From: Lotus japonicus
Lineage: Eukaryota > Streptophyta > Magnoliopsida > Fabales > Fabaceae
Length of the DNA: 64,000 nt
Direction: 5' to 3'
Assembly (NCBI RefSeq): GCF_012489685.1
Contig: NC_080042.1
Span: forward strand, 83,010,397-83,074,396
Position 1 is the stretch's first letter. The number at the start of each line of letters is the position of its first letter. Below, piece after piece: positions 1 to 13,539 of this stretch. The position numbers were made by a program, and so were the translations under genes. The notes below the pieces were generated by a model. The model saw only the letters and a program-made list of their open reading frames with translations, was not told the DNA's origin and did not search any database.

Positions 1-95
1 CAACTCGTCATGCATGTGTGCAGTGCATGGTGGTCTATATCCACACGAATGAAATACTATGTTAAGATAATAATACATATATGCTTAAAAAAAAA

Positions 96-421
96 GGGTT
101 AAATGTCATATTAGTCCCTGTGTTTGTAAAAGTGTTTGATTTTGGTCCCTTAGTCAAAAAATGACGATTAGTGGCCGGTGGTGCACTGGTGGCTGGTGTG
201 TGTGTGCTTGGCCTAGGGTAGCAGAGAAAGTCAGAGAGAGGGTGAGGGGTTGAGCAGTGAGTGTGTGAGAGAGAGAGGGTCTGGGTGCAAATTAAAATTT
301 TCAGGGGGTTCAAAAAATAATTTATACAAGGGGGTAAGTGGAATATTTTTTTTTTCAGGGGGTTCATCTGAACCCCCTCAGTCTAATGTGGGTCCGCCCC
401 TGCTAATATGACCCTTAACCC
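96..421. mobile_element. Small non-autonomous inverted-repeat element or remnant
   Basis: The left end reads GGGTTAAATGTCATATTAG. The right end, reverse-complemented, starts GGGTTAAGGGTCATATTAG, so the segment has imperfect terminal inverted repeats of about 19 bp. It holds no real reading frame. Close to its right end is a palindromic GGGGGTTCA/TGAACCCCC pair around 357-376. A direct repeat AAGATAATAATACATAT flanks it on both sides (64-80 and about 431-447), with A-runs between repeat and ends. The superfamily is not clear; a Mutator-like derivative is possible. Confidence 0.4.
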
Positions 422-835
422 AAAAAAAAAAAGATAATAATACATATAACCACTTAAACAGGTAAATTATATTTATAATTTATTTTATGTTAAGTGTCAA
501 ATTAATCCATAGTTTTGTAAGTAAATTTAATTTTAGTCTTTGAGCAGAAAAATGACGGTATTATAAAAATTACCATATTAAATATCATTCATCCATTTTA
601 TTTTTGCTGTTGTTATGAAAAAAGGTGTATTGGACTGAAAGGGGCCAAGCCCATGAAGCAAGCCCAAGTTAATTTGGATGCATAGCAACGGTCGTGAATA
701 ACGAGAGAGAGCGGTTCGATAATCTCGAAGAAGCGCAAAACGTGAACAAAAAGTCGAAACCCGTTTTTTTCGTATTCTACAAGAAAATCATCAAAACTTG
801 ACAGATTTGATTTTGATCTTCTCACAACGACAGAC
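422..835 (+). promoter_or_regulatory. Upstream region and leader of the chloroplast protein gene
   Basis: About 400 bases without a convincing reading frame. The stretch from about 480 to 560 resembles the inner part of the 96-421 element and may be another copy of part of it. From about 640 the base composition rises towards the start codon at 836, as expected of a transcribed leader. I could not pick a TATA box with confidence. Confidence 0.35.
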
Positions 836-2558
836 ATGGCTACTCTCTCAACCTCCATCGTCACACCGAAGCTTCCAGAGACTCGTTTTCTATCAGGTAA
901 CCATTTCCAAAAGTAGCAGTGAAAACTGTTCTCTCTTCTTTTTCCCCCTTTCAATTTCACCACAATTTGTTGTTTCCTTCATCGATCGCATTGTACAGCT
1001 AGGTTTTGAATATTGATTGGTGGAAAATAATTAATGATGATTACATTTTTGGTTAAATTCATGGGAATGAAATATGTTGATTGATCCTTGCTGCTTGTGA
1101 ATGTTAACTTCAGAGCTTAACATGTTGATTTAACCTCCTTCGATTTGTAGTGATTTTCTAGGAAATCTGATATTTGATTTGTTTAATGTCAGGTTCATTA
1201 TTGAAGCCTGCGGATAAATGCTTCTTGAAAATCAGCTCCATTGAACATTTTCCAGGTTCCTCTGTTAGGGCTAAAGCAACACGTAACCGGCCACTTATAG
1301 TTCGAGCTGGGTAGGAGTGTTTCATTTGTTTTTTTTTTTTACACATTATTTAGTGTAGAAACCTAAAATATGGTGTGATAACAACAAATTTTAACCTCTC
1401 AGCTGTTCTTGGTCTTGTTCTGATTTTTTATCCTAGTTCAATTTTGCGTTGTGGTTGTTGATTTGTATCTTATGTTTGAATTATTTGCTTGTCTAAGTTC
1501 TTGGTGCAAGCATAATATGTTTTTAGCAGGTTGTTTTACCTTTTGGGATCATGTCAACTTTTTAATGTTTGTAATCTCTCTCTGGTTAGTACAGTGGGGA
1601 CGGTGGAAGACCAAGTGGTGGAAGTATCTTTGTTGGCGGCTTTGTTTTGGGAGGCCTAATTGTTGGAGCGTTGGGGTGTGTATATGCTCCACAGGTATTT
1701 CTGTAGATCCTGCATTTCCATTTTTAACTTTGTCTGTCTGGAAGGGCAGAAGGGCTCCTTTTTCTTGTTTCTGTCCCATTTGGCGGAATATTGGAAAAAA
1801 CACACTTCAGTTCTCTCTGCTTAAAGTTTAGTTTTGCTCAAATCAGAAATGAATATAATCTTATCAGTTATCACACTACTCACGTATGACTTTTTATATT
1901 AATTTCCATCACTCTACTCCCATAAGGTTGTGATCGTTATCTACAGATGTCTCAAATTTCAATGTAATTTTGTTGAACCTAAAAGATTGCTCCAAGCAAA
2001 TAAGACAATTTTATTAATACCAATTTTCGATTAAACCAGAATTAGAGCTCAACTACATAACTTCTAGGCCTAACCCTGAGAGTGGGTTTTCCTCTCTCGA
2101 ACATACAACAGGGAAACTACTTAGGCAATTTTTGGTTTTATGTTGGAGTTCTATTTTTTTGCTTTTGTCATTCCAATGACATAAACCTGAACACAGGGTT
2201 GGAGTCCTGTTTTCGTTCAATGCTACTGGATTCTAAAACAAATATGCTCTTACTAAATTAGTAACTACCTTCCGTACATATAGAACTAAAAACACACATA
2301 ACTGTCCCCTAGCCTAACCGCCAACAGAAACTATTGTTTTTCTTGTAACATAGACTTTAAAAGGCCTAAATTCTTCATCCTCCTTAGGCCTAGATTCTTC
2401 ATCCTCCTTGGATCGTTCGGCCTGTCAGGTTTCTTCATTTGCTATCGACACATTTGCATTGTGCTTAACTCTATTTATGTTGCTCTATTTGGTATTATAA
2501 GAAACATTTCTATTTCATTATTTGCATAGCATTTTACCTTCTCTCTCTATGGTTGAAT

Positions 2559-2602
<44 letters not shown>

Positions 2603-4002
2603 TTTCAACAATTGCTTTGTCGGGGTTTGTTTTCACAGTTTAATCTAGCTGTTTCAAATGCCACCTTTTTTTTCTGCAACTACTTCTTTTAGGAACTGCA
2701 GGTTTTTGTAGATAGAGTTGAAAATATATATTGTTTTAGCCTTTTTGAACCACTTTTTATATTGTTTTAACTTGAAAGATAGGGTTGAAAATATATTATC
2801 TTTGACTTCATTGTTGTTAATCCAGATAAGCAAGGTACTAGCTGGAGCTGGAGCTGACAGTAAAGATTTAATGAGGAAACTTCCAAAGTTTATGTTTGAT
2901 GAAGAGAAAGCTCTTGAGGTCAGAAAGCATACCTGCAGTAATCATTTATTTGAAACATGCTCATTGAGAGTGTCTGCATTTGTGTGAAAGAGGGATAATT
3001 TGAGTCAATATTTAGTATCTGAAATTTCACTTTATCCCCTCCCCCTTCATCTTAAAAAGAATTACATTTAGTGTTCAGTTCAGCCCCATCAACAGTTAAA
3101 GTCAATTACCTAATAAACAAGAATTCAGCTGTTCTTTACCATGATTTATAGCGTTAGGATCCAGAAAATTTAGGTGGTGTGGCAGGATGAGTCATGCACA
3201 ATGCTGACACATACGTAAATATTTGTACAATATTCACATTTACTGATAAAATACTGTTTATTAAGCTTACTACTATGATATTAAGAGATATTAACCTCTA
3301 TGAGAGTTATATTAGACGGGTAGTGGGGATAAATCTTTATAAATTAGTAATTACATAAGGTAAATAAATTATCGATACCAATTTTGCAAAAATAGTTTGG
3401 GAGAGTGGGGGCATATGCCCACAACGTAGGTCTGCCCCTGTATACTGGTTGTGGTCCTGTGGAATGTGGACAACTTTTAAGGAAGAAATGTGATTCGGAC
3501 TCTTAGCCCCGCTAATACTGGTGAAGGTGTACATCTTTCTCAGGGAAGAAAAGAGTGATGGTGATATATGCCATATTATTGATTATGACTTAAACAAGAA
3601 AAGTTTCCTTTATGCATTTATTAATGAAGGGGAACATGTCACTGAGTTGTGCATGATATGTTAACTCTTTTCCAGTAGCATGGGGGATGTATTCCTTTAT
3701 GTAACATGGCTTTGAGGGCAACATTTGTTTTACGAATTTCGGACTTTTGATATTTTCACTTACCCTTTGATTAAACTTTATTTTTCAGCTCATATAAACT
3801 TGTCAATGTCATTTTGTTCTAGGCTACTACTATATTGAAATTCTTTTTTTTCTTGTGATGTGAACAGAGGACCCGCAAGGTGCTAACTGATAAAATAGCA
3901 CAGTTGAACTCCGCCATAGATGGTGTCTCTGCACAGTTGCGGGCGGATGAAGAGCCTAGTGAATCACTGAGCTCAGAGGAAATTGTGGCTACCTTACAGT
4001 AA
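836..4002 (+). CDS. Small chloroplast (inner-envelope type) membrane protein
   Basis: Five exons fit the splice consensus and keep frame: 836-896, 1193-1310, 1595-1694, 2826-2918 and 3868-4002, giving 168 residues. The protein starts [19 protein letters not shown], a Ser/Thr-rich, acid-poor N-terminus typical of a plastid transit peptide. Around residue 60 is a Gly-rich stretch ([11 protein letters not shown]). It is followed by one hydrophobic span ([20 protein letters not shown], about residues 70-89). The charged C-terminal half ([19 protein letters not shown], then [19 protein letters not shown]) looks helical or coiled-coil. From memory it resembles a small plant protein family reported at the chloroplast inner envelope (Arabidopsis At1g42960 type). 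No biochemical role is known to me. The last intron (2919-3867) is long and AT-rich. Confidence 0.8.
2562..2600. repeat. (TA)n microsatellite
   Basis: An uninterrupted TA run of roughly 36-38 bases lies inside intron 3 of the chloroplast protein gene. It is a simple-sequence repeat, probably length-polymorphic. Confidence 0.9.
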
Positions 4003-7000
4003 ATCATTTGAGGACATTCAAGAACAAATTGTCACTTTTTCTTGTTGGTCAAGAAATATGAGTATGAAGTTTTATTAGTATGAAATTTGGTTATCAGAAT
4101 TAACTACTTCTTTATATAACTTTTAATTGTTGAAGGATTCTTTTTCCTTGGTTTTGGGAAAATGTCAGCACCACTCAAACTGGCATGAATCCTGATTCCT
4201 GATTCATGGTTGAAATTGAGATTGAATTCCTCCAATACAAAACGTAGGCCTCCACTTAAAGTTCATGTCCACAAATTGCTTTTGCATCATTGGATTTGAT
4301 CATATGTATTCATCACAAGTTGGCTGCAAGTTTGGTTCCAGAAAACCTAGGACATGACAGTCTTTTGTCTTTATAGTGGATGAATAAAAGATTGAAAGCC
4401 CCACCTTTTGGAGTTTACCTTGATGGAAAAATAGTAAAACTTGTAAAAATGTTATTTTTAAAAATTATTTTACATTTATCCACAAATTCATATCAAACAA
4501 GATATCAGCACAAAAAAAAAGAGGTTTCGATATTTCCCTTTTTCCCTTCAAGTAAAAACTTTCATATCAGACTAACCCAACTCTCTCGATTAATTCTGTA
4601 TTTTTCCCTTAAAAGAGAAAATGAAGTTTTACAATCTGGCTTGATATTTTAATGTATGACAAAGAATCGACAAGAAACAAATTTTGCTACGATTTTAAAT
4701 GCAATCGCAATCCAAGTCAATAATTGTTTGGAGCGAGAAAAACAACCAATAAGCAACACAACTCTCCCACATATTTTGTGGGGCAACAACATATGTTAAT
4801 GGCGGCACAATTATCTGTCATGATTGTATTCAATCCAAATCTGACCAAAACAGTTTTAGTCTTAGATGAATAAGGATGCTCTAACACGATGCTCTATTTC
4901 CTTATTTATCTGAGTAAAATTTGAGACACGTTTCATGATTTTATTCCATTACCACAATCCTCTAGCATGAAAATTAACTTAAGAACACTGATACATAAAA
5001 ATAGTAGCGAACATCATACAACAACAATCTATAGTGGTGTAATGTGTGGTGATTTTTTATGATCACAAATTCACAATACTGTCACAAATTACTGTTGTAT
5101 AATACTCATGACTATTTTAATGTACATGAATTATTTTTATTTATTTAATCATGTGTTAATGGTTGAGTTGGATTTCCCTTATGTAGCTACATTAGAAGAA
5201 AAATTGAGTTGGAATTCTAAATACAGCTAAGGTAGAATTCGCCACCATCACTATATTGCTCTACCACAAATTTGTCATCTTATTAAAAAAATGTAATTGA
5301 TATATATTATAAATAACTTTACAAGCATTTAATTTATATCTACTTTCAGTAGACACATTTTTCTATTTTTCATTTTAAATATTTTTAAATTTAAAATTAA
5401 TAATAACGTGACAAATTCATGAATTTTGATTAGATAAAGTGTTAACCCTTTTGACATTGTTAATGCATAATTAAACTCAACTTTACAAAGCATCTAATTA
5501 CTTTAAAAAAAAATAATAACAATTTTTTATTTTATTTTTTGAAGGAATTTTTTTTATTTTGAGTTTAATTTAAATGTGGAGATATATTGAATTTTAACTG
5601 GATAATGTCATGAACTTTTTTTACTTTATTTGTATACAGTTATTTTTTTTTTATTTCCTAAGTATTCCTACCCCTACCAAGCATGAGACGTGTGTAGACA
5701 TATCGTAGCAAATCAATTTTCATAGGCATCGTTCAATAATTAAACTCGACTAAATGCTTAGAAAATTCAGCTATCTACCAACTGTCATAAACTTGTATAT
5801 AGTTATAAAATCATGTCTCATTAATAGAAAATTAACACTATTTAATATATCCATGTCATATATATATAAGCCATCGTGTAGGTGAGTAGATCTAGATCAT
5901 ACGTACATATCCAAGACCCAAATAAACGGCAACATACATAGAATCTGTTTTATATACATACGTAGTCATTGACTGGTTGGCATTGGTCAAATTTTCTCAC
6001 AGCATGATTGGAGCAAATGCTGAGTTTGATTTTTTTTCATCATTATCTCTCTCTCCCTCAACACAAATATAAACCCTCCAATATATTTAAGCATCGTGAC
6101 AAACAACCATAGATAATAAATAACAAAAAGGAAATACTCACCCCTGTTTTTTTGCTGAAGATCTCTGTTGCTCAGATCAGAACCTCTCATTTCCAGGTTT
6201 CATATACCTCAACCTCTTCTATAGTATTAACACATCTACATGCTTTGTACATCTTTTATGTTTCTCTCTTATTCATTATTTAATACTGTCATATCCTCTT
6301 TGATTTATAAAATATTATAATATTAATTACATATTTTTCATTTCAAATAAATTAAAATTTAATAACCTTAAATTTTAAATAAACACCCGGTCATATATTT
6401 ATCATTATTATGATTAGTATTTTATAATTATTATTATTATCCTAGCACAAAAATAATAACTAGGTCCAAAAAAAATTCATACTAACATCCTAATAATACA
6501 GTAATATTGTTAATTAGCAACATTTGTTTATATACCCCAGAAACACAAAATTGTAAAAAAATATATAAACTGCTTCACTTTAATATTGTACAGATCACAT
6601 TACTTTCCATATCATAAGCTCTCTGTCATACTATAATTAGTAGGTATATGATGTCATATTTATATTTTCTTATTTTTTTAGTAATTTAAATATTAAATAA
6701 TTCTCTATTTTAAAAAATAATTAATATTGCATTTAATAATTATTAATGACATTAGAATAATTAATAAAAGTCAATTGTGATTTTTTTTCGAAAATAACTA
6801 CTGTATTAATTTGACATTTAATAATTTTTAATGACATTATAATAATTAATAAAAGTAAATTGTGACTTTTTAACCATTAAGATGTATGCTGACAAAGTCT
6901 TTTTTTTAATAATTATGGTTATTTATTTTTACATAACCGAATACAAAAAATAATTGAATGTAATATCTTACGTTTAAAATTATATCAAATAGGCATAAAA

Positions 7001-8567
7001 AAATTGATATCAAATAGTTTTAAATGATTGATTTGGAAATTAACTCGAAAATTTTGTATTTTATGTTTTCGTATATATATCTGAAAGATTAAAATGATTT
7101 TTGTATATTTATTCAAAGCATAATAAGTTAGATAAAAGAAAAGTGTATTAAAATGTAACTAGGATTAGAAAAAAGCTTAACTATGTGATATACGTATTTA
7201 AAAAAGAAAAAAAAGAGAGGAAATATGAAAATGTTTGATGTATACTGATAAAGTACTCTTATTTCATCTGTGCATGGTGCGAGATCAATACTAGTATATA
7301 ATATTTTCAATTATTGTACCAATTGAAAAATAAAATTTAAAAATAAAATGACTTCATAAAACAAATCAAAATAAAATGACTCTAATTAAAAGTAAATTTC
7401 TGTCTTTCCTTGTACTTTCATTAGAGGTGCCATCATTGTTCACGTTTTCTTTGAATAGTAATTCTATTGAAAAAGTCTTTATTTTTTTGAAATTCTATTG
7501 AAAAAGTCACAAAACGACACTACAAGTGTGGGAACAAAGAAGCAAAAAGTGGAACAAACCTTTATATCCGGGGAAGGTGGGATCTGGGAAGTGCTTCTTT
7601 CATGTGAAGATGTGCAAATGAAGACTGTAGCATCACGTTTTACTGCCTTCAAACTTTGAAAAAATCTTCTACTCTTTGGAAGAAATCATACTGCATAACA
7701 GTTGTCTCTTCTGCAATGCTTGTCCCCTTTCCCAGTTTAATATTCTGTCATTCTAATCCATGTGGGTTCCCATCCTAATCATTATTTCATATAGTAAGTT
7801 TCACATCTACACATTAATTCTCATTTATTTAGTCAATCAAATTTATTCCATAACCATGTGTGCATTTTGTTCAGCTATGTAAAATTTACAAAAAAAATTC
7901 CTGTCCAAGATTCTTTGAGCAACTTTTGTGCAAGAAATTAATGTATCAAAGTGTTATAAAAATATGAAAGTGTAATTTATCATAATTGATTATCTATAGT
8001 CATTTGTACAATGTTGTTTGTTTATTTAATAACATCGGTATCCTTTACGTGAGTCAATTCTGTTCGAATGGAGAACTTCCACATTGTGATGGGTATAGCT
8101 TTCCTAGTGTGACGTTTCTACAATTTTGTGCCAGCACATAGTAGGCTACTACCAATTAAGAACGTTACTTATCTCTTATATATTACTTCATGTGCAATTT
8201 GCAACAGGTAAGGATTGAAATAATTGTTTAAGTTGGAAAGGTCTGCACGCCTCTTGTCACTTGATTTCAGAGAACTGGGAAGGGAAATCAAAACTTTCAT
8301 GCACCACCTGGTGCAGCTAACGTATATATATTATAGTTGAATATTGATACTATATAGTATATGAATGTGTATGCACTTTGAATGTGTATATAAGATGATG
8401 TTGCAATATTGTCAGCACATTTATTGATTTGGGCACTCCTGATTGGTTTCTGTCCCCACTTGACATCAATGATTCATTGGTCATTTGGTTGGTTGCTGAA
8501 CTAGTTGATCACTTTTTTCATTGGTTCTGGTGTTCTGATGATTCATCTCTGCCCTTTTCATCCTACA
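4003..8567. other. AT-rich intergenic spacer, PILS upstream region
   Basis: About 4.5 kb with no supportable gene. Several stretches (5280-5620, 6290-7000) are extremely AT-rich with homopolymer runs. Short open frames here have neither family motifs nor codon bias. A PILS 5' leader exon may end near 6196, where CTCATTTCCAG is followed by GTTTCA; the acceptor would be the CTACAG just before 8569. That leader intron is a guess from splice signals. Confidence 0.5.
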
Positions 8568-8650
8568 GAATAAAACCGAGGACAAGATTCAAGAATTGAT
8601 ATTGAATAGCAAGCTGAAGAGGAACTTCAGAACAAGAAAAGCAAAACAAG

Positions 8651-11416
8651 ATGGGTTTCTTGGAGCTATTGGAGGTGGCTTCTATGCCAATTGTTCAAGT
8701 GCTGATTATCAGTGCAGTGGGAGCTTTGATGGCAACTCAGTATTTTAACAATCTTCTCTCAGCAGAGTTCAGGAAATCTTTGAACAAGGTAAGAGATGGA
8801 AGGCATGTTCAATGCTTCCTCATCCATTTCTTTCTATAGAGAAGAGAAACAGTACAAGTTCTGCTTCATGATTCTGATGTATCAGTTACCTTTTTTTTTG
8901 CTGAAATGTTTTGCAGGTTGTGTTCTTTATATTCACTCCTTCACTTGTATTTTCCAGTTTTGCAAAGAGTGTTTCGCTTGAAGATATGAAATCATGGTAC
9001 ATTAGCTTTCCACTTACAGAAACTTTGCATGATTTTGTGACTTTCTTATATAAAAAGCCTATCAAACAGACAAATTCTTATCTTTGTGAGTAATGGTCAT
9101 GATGAGTTGTTTATGCATTTTTGGTAAATGGAAGTAAAGTATAAAAAGAGAGAAAGGACATCAAATTCTTCCCCAAAATAGCATTCATTAGTTTTAATTG
9201 TTTGTGTTACATCATAATTTGTCTACCTATCTATGCAATGCAGGTGGTTTATGCCGGTTAACGTTGGACTTACATTCTTAATCGGAGGGATTCTAGGATG
9301 GATACTTGTAAAATTGCTGAAGCCTAATCTGAAAGTGGAAGGCCTTATTCTTGCTGCATGTTCATCAGGTATAGAATAGCATCAAAGTTATAGTAATTAT
9401 CTGACTTTCTTAGAAAACCTTTCTCTAAAATCTTCTGATTTTAAACAAAGGTTCTACCTGGCTCGAACAAGATTGCCGCAGTGGAGGACAACCTATGGTT
9501 TAAACTAAAATCTTCTAATTTCATGAGTACTTCTTTTAATCAGGAAATATGGGCAACCTTCCTATTGTAATTATCCCTGCTATCTGTGATGAGAGTAAAA
9601 GTCCGTTTGGTTCACGCGATGTTTGTCACAACAAAGCACTCTCTTATGGATCTTTCTCAATGGCGGTAAGGCATATCTTACTATTTTTCCAACACTATTT
9701 GCTTACAGCATTTTGTCTACCATGTTATCTCATCTTGTTTTGTTAATTGCAGCTCGGTGGCATCTTCATCTGGACCTATACTTACCAGACGATGCGAAGC
9801 TGTTCAATGAGATTCAAGGAACTTGAGGCTGCTGAGGCGTTAAATGTTCCCAACAAAAATCTTGATGCTAATGCAGAACCTCTCCTTCTCAAACAAAAAG
9901 ATAATGAAAACTCAGTGACAGAAGTGCCACCATCTGATTATATTGGAGATACTGAAAACCAAATTGTAAGACCCCATAAACTAGATTAAGGCTAAACTTT
10001 CCTTGTTTCAGTAGGTAAACATTTTGTAATGAAATTTTGTTTACACTTTAAAAATGACAAAAGCTACCGCTATGTGCGAGCCTATGGAGGATCCGGATCC
10101 ACTTTGTGGATCCAATTTAGGTGTCACACATTGCATTTTTGTAAGAGGTTGAATCCACGGCTTGAACCTGTGACCGCGAAGTCACGTGTTTGCCACCTGA
10201 CACTTGCTTAGTATAACAAAAAAATATGAGAATGTTGGCAACGATTTTCTCTCACTCCCACCAAAATTGACTGTATGAATGTTTGCAGATCCTAGACCAA
10301 GATCAGTCCAATGTATCTAACAAGGGGAAGGAATCTTCTTGGCACAGAATGATAGAAGTTCTAAGCCATTTTCTGGCAGAACTAATGTCACCACCAGCAA
10401 TTGCTACAGTGAGTTTCTTTTTTTTCTCTTTCTTTTCTTTTGCTTTGTTATGTATGTTTCTTGGTTTAGTTTCTAAATTCACTTACTCCTAATTCCATGA
10501 TCAGTTTTTTGGTTTCCTCTTTGGTGGGGTTTCATGGTTAAGGAGCCTACTAATCGGAGAGAATGCTCCACTGAGAGTGATCCAAGACACTCTTCAATTA
10601 CTTGGGTATGTATGTGTTTTTGCTCATAAAACAAAATTGTTGTTATTCTACAGTTTCCACTTTTTTTCTAAGTTCTAACTAAACATTTATCTGATTGAAC
10701 TTGTTCCTTTGCAGGAATGGAACAATTCCTTGCATCACCCTTTTGCTTGGTGGTAACCTCACTCAAGGTATAAAAAAAAAACTATAACTTCTACAGATAT
10801 CTTCAGCATAATTTAACCAGTTGAGAGCAAAAAAATGGTTATGTGATTGTGAACTTTGTCTTAAATGGCAGGGTTGAAATCATCAAGTGTAAAACCATTG
10901 ACACTCATCTGCATCATCATAGCAAGGCTTTTCTTACTTCCTGCTATTGGATTGATCATTGTCAAAGCAGCAGCAAATCTCAATTTTCTACCAGTGGATC
11001 CATTGTTTCAGTATGTGCTGGTGATGCAGTATGCTATGCCACCTGCCATGAATATTAGTAAGTCGTAAATTCCATGTATACAAGGTTCTAAATTGCGCCC
11101 ACAACTGCAATTGCGGCCCCAACCAAACGGGTTTAAAGTCCCCGCAATGGCATTGCGACCGCAATTTGCCAGCAACCGTAACCACGACCGCAATTTAAAA
11201 CCATACATTTATATGCTTTTAATTGAAGAACTATGATCTTTCATTAGTCATAGATTGATATCTTGTTGCTAACTTCAATGGGATTGTACAGGTACCATGG
11301 CTCAGTTGTTTGATGTAGGAAATGAAGAATGTTCAGTTATCCTTTTGTGGACATATAGTGCTGCAGCCGTAGCACTTACTGCTTGGTCAACATTTCTCTT
11401 GTGGGTATTAGCTTAA
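8651..11416 (+). CDS. PILS: PIN-LIKES (PILS) auxin efflux carrier-family protein
   Basis: Ten exons join in frame to 420 residues: 8651-8788, 8917-8996, 9244-9368, 9544-9665, 9753-9965, 10289-10408, 10505-10605, 10715-10767, 10872-11057 and 11292-11416. The protein is hydrophobic at both ends, with about five membrane helices on each side of a polar central loop (about residues 180-255). This is the PIN/PILS (Mem_trans) layout. Recognisable family stretches are WWFMPVNVGLTF, SSGNMGNLPIVIIPAICDE, SPFG, NGTIPCITLLLGGNL and QYAMPPAMNIST. PILS proteins sit in the ER membrane and are thought to hold auxin there, lowering nuclear auxin signalling. The short loop separates it from long PINs. It looks closest to the PILS3/5/7 group, but that sub-grouping is from memory. 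Start chosen because MGFLELLEVASMP is the usual PILS N-terminus. Confidence 0.92.
10060..10206 (-). mobile_element. Au-like SINE fragment in a PILS intron
   Basis: Read on the minus strand, this segment carries GTGACTTCGCGGTCAC, then GGTTCAAGCCGTGGA, then CCTCTTACAAAAATGCA, and later GCACATAGCGGTAGCTT. This order matches my memory of the tRNA-derived Au SINE of flowering plants: a box-B-like GGTTCAAGC, the CCTCTTGCAAAAATGCA block, and the GCGCATAGCGGGAGCTT tail. The middle is diverged. It lies in the intron between PILS exons 5 and 6, antisense to the gene. Confidence 0.65.
11084..11200. mobile_element. Miniature inverted-repeat element in a PILS intron
   Basis: The left end GGTTCTAAATTGCG and the right end CGCAATTTAAAACC are near-perfect inverted repeats. 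The inside is filled with GCAATT and CGACCGCAA motifs and is markedly more GC-rich than the flanks. The flanks read ATACAA and ATACAT, a possible short target duplication. It lies in the last PILS intron and has no coding capacity. Confidence 0.5.
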
Positions 11417-13539
11417 GGTGTCTTCAGCTTCTGAATTTTCTGCCTCAGCAGCCATCAAAAGAATTAAAGAACACCATTTAGAAGAAAGAAAGAAGTGCTT
11501 AAAATTTTTTAGTGAATTTTTGGCATTGTTGATCCCGATATCAATCATGCCAGAAAACAAAGAAGAGTGAGAAAATAGGCTCTTTTTCTTCTTGGTACAC
11601 ATAATTTATATGTTTGCTTCGTAGTCCACCCATATTTTTCTTACTCCCTTCCCTACAGGGACAGGTGATATTGGCCTATTGGGTATTGATTTTTTACTAT
11701 TTTACTTAGACCTTCCATTTGTAAGTCCATTTGAAAATCTATGTAGTGCAATTTTTTTATTTTTTATTTCTATGTAATTTTAGTTAAAAAATTCAGATAT
11801 AAATTGCAATGTTCTTATCATCAAAATTTATAAAATTTGAGTTTATAATTGATACTTTGTGATGATTTTTATTTTCATGACATTGTTGTTTTGTTGAGAG
11901 AGACCTCACTTATGCTTTATTTGGTAGGAGTGATTTTGGTGAGAGAGAGTAAGTGAAGAGAGAGTTGGAGAAGAAAGTGATCTCATTTTGTGTTTGGTTT
12001 GGTTTACTGTAGCAGAGAGGGAGATTATATCTGTGGGCCCCATGCACTTTTAAACCTCTTCTCAAATTGCGAAGAAAGAAGCCAAGGCTGTGCTCTTTGT
12101 CTCTTTTCACTATTCTATCCATGAAATTGGGGCCATAATGACAGAAAAAGTAACGTGACAGTGTCTTGCTTTGATGGGCAAAAGTGTATTTTAATAAAAA
12201 ATTGATTTTTCTTTTTGTATTATTTACTATCTACATCATTCTTACTCTTCTCTTTCTCTTCTATCTCAATCATACCAAACAACCTATCAAATCTATTCTA
12301 TTTCTCACATATTTCTCTCAACTCATCTTCTCTCTTCTCTACTCTCTCTTCTCTAACTCTCTCTTTGCTACCAAACATAGTGTTAAGGTGTTTTCAGAGT
12401 TTGAAAAATTAATCTCATGAATGTCGGCCGTAAAGATAATACCTTAGGAAAACAAAACAAAAAATATTAGTAAATATCGTCCTCTAATTATTATTCGATA
12501 CGTATAATCGTTGAACTAATATTATGTCCTTTAACGATTAAATTCAGTGAATTCATATTTTATATAAATCATGTAAATACATGTTTTTTTACAGCAAAAT
12601 AAACTCAATAGGCTAGAAGCTAAAACTAAAAAAAAAAAAAACTGGAAAACCGCAATAAAAAGAAAAGCGGCGAGAAAAAATACCCAAAAAGATGAACCCA
12701 AAAACAATCAAGACCCAAAGGATACAAACGACTAATACCTCATATAGACAACAAAAAACCCACGCCACAAACCCACGCCATCAAGCCAAATTAGATAACA
12801 TCGGGCCTCAATTGATCATCACATTTTCTCCTACCTCCTTTATAGCATCTTCATTCAGACCATCATAATAAGCCTCTAACCTTTTGCCGAAGAGCCAAGC
12901 CCTCCTAGCCTTCATAAACACTCTTGATTAAGTAGAAGGAAAATATTATCACGAAAATGGATAACGGATAAGGGTAGTATTCTCACAAACGAGTCTTAAT
13001 GGTGTAACCTTCCTAGGACGACCTCTCTTCGAGAGTCCTCATCAATCATACTCACCAATCCAATCTTTTTCCTCTCTCTATTAGACACCTTCCTAGAACT
13101 ACCTCTCTTCCTAAAAATATCAACCTCATAAGCATCGACATTGATCTCATCATCGTGAAACCCTTTGCATACAAATCCAATAACCATTTCTTAAACCAAA
13201 ATGCGATCGATCACTCTGGGCATATAAGCTAATCTTTTGACATACATCTTAAAATATTTGAAACTCATAACACATGTTAAAATAAGTTATAGTGATTTTA
13301 TCATATAAGGTTTTTCTAAAACATACTTAGGGTAGGGTAATTTAACAATTCCGACATGGTCAAATCATGTATTAAAAAATTCAAACACACGAAACATCGT
13401 GCGACACCGGATTCTGCGTTTGACACGAAGAGGGGAGAAGGAGAAGAGGGTCGGCGATAACAATCAACCTCGGATTCTCGTTGCTTGATCCAAACATTCA
13501 AGAATTCCCCAAAAATTCAAACGTTTCAATCATCATCAG
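11417..13539. other. Intergenic spacer between PILS and IRE1
   Basis: No supportable gene. Between about 11910 and 12400 is a possible small element: a left TTTGGTAGGAGTG and a right CTTTGCTACCAAACATAG face each other around a pyrimidine/purine-skewed middle (GAGAGAG on the left, CTCTCT on the right). From 12640 to 13190 the + strand is A/C-rich and the minus strand has a few codon-biased-looking stretches. These may be an eroded transposon fragment, but I could not assign it. The last 100 bases form the IRE1 leader. Confidence 0.4.

Noticed and set aside
10130..10206. tRNA-like box-B sequence
   Set aside because: The surrounding sequence follows Au SINE order and cannot fold into a full cloverleaf. 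It is not a tRNA gene.
12996..13187. 63-codon minus-strand frame with VSNRERKKIGLVSMIDEDSR
   Set aside because: It reads somewhat like protein and may be an eroded transposon piece, but it is too short and isolated to name.
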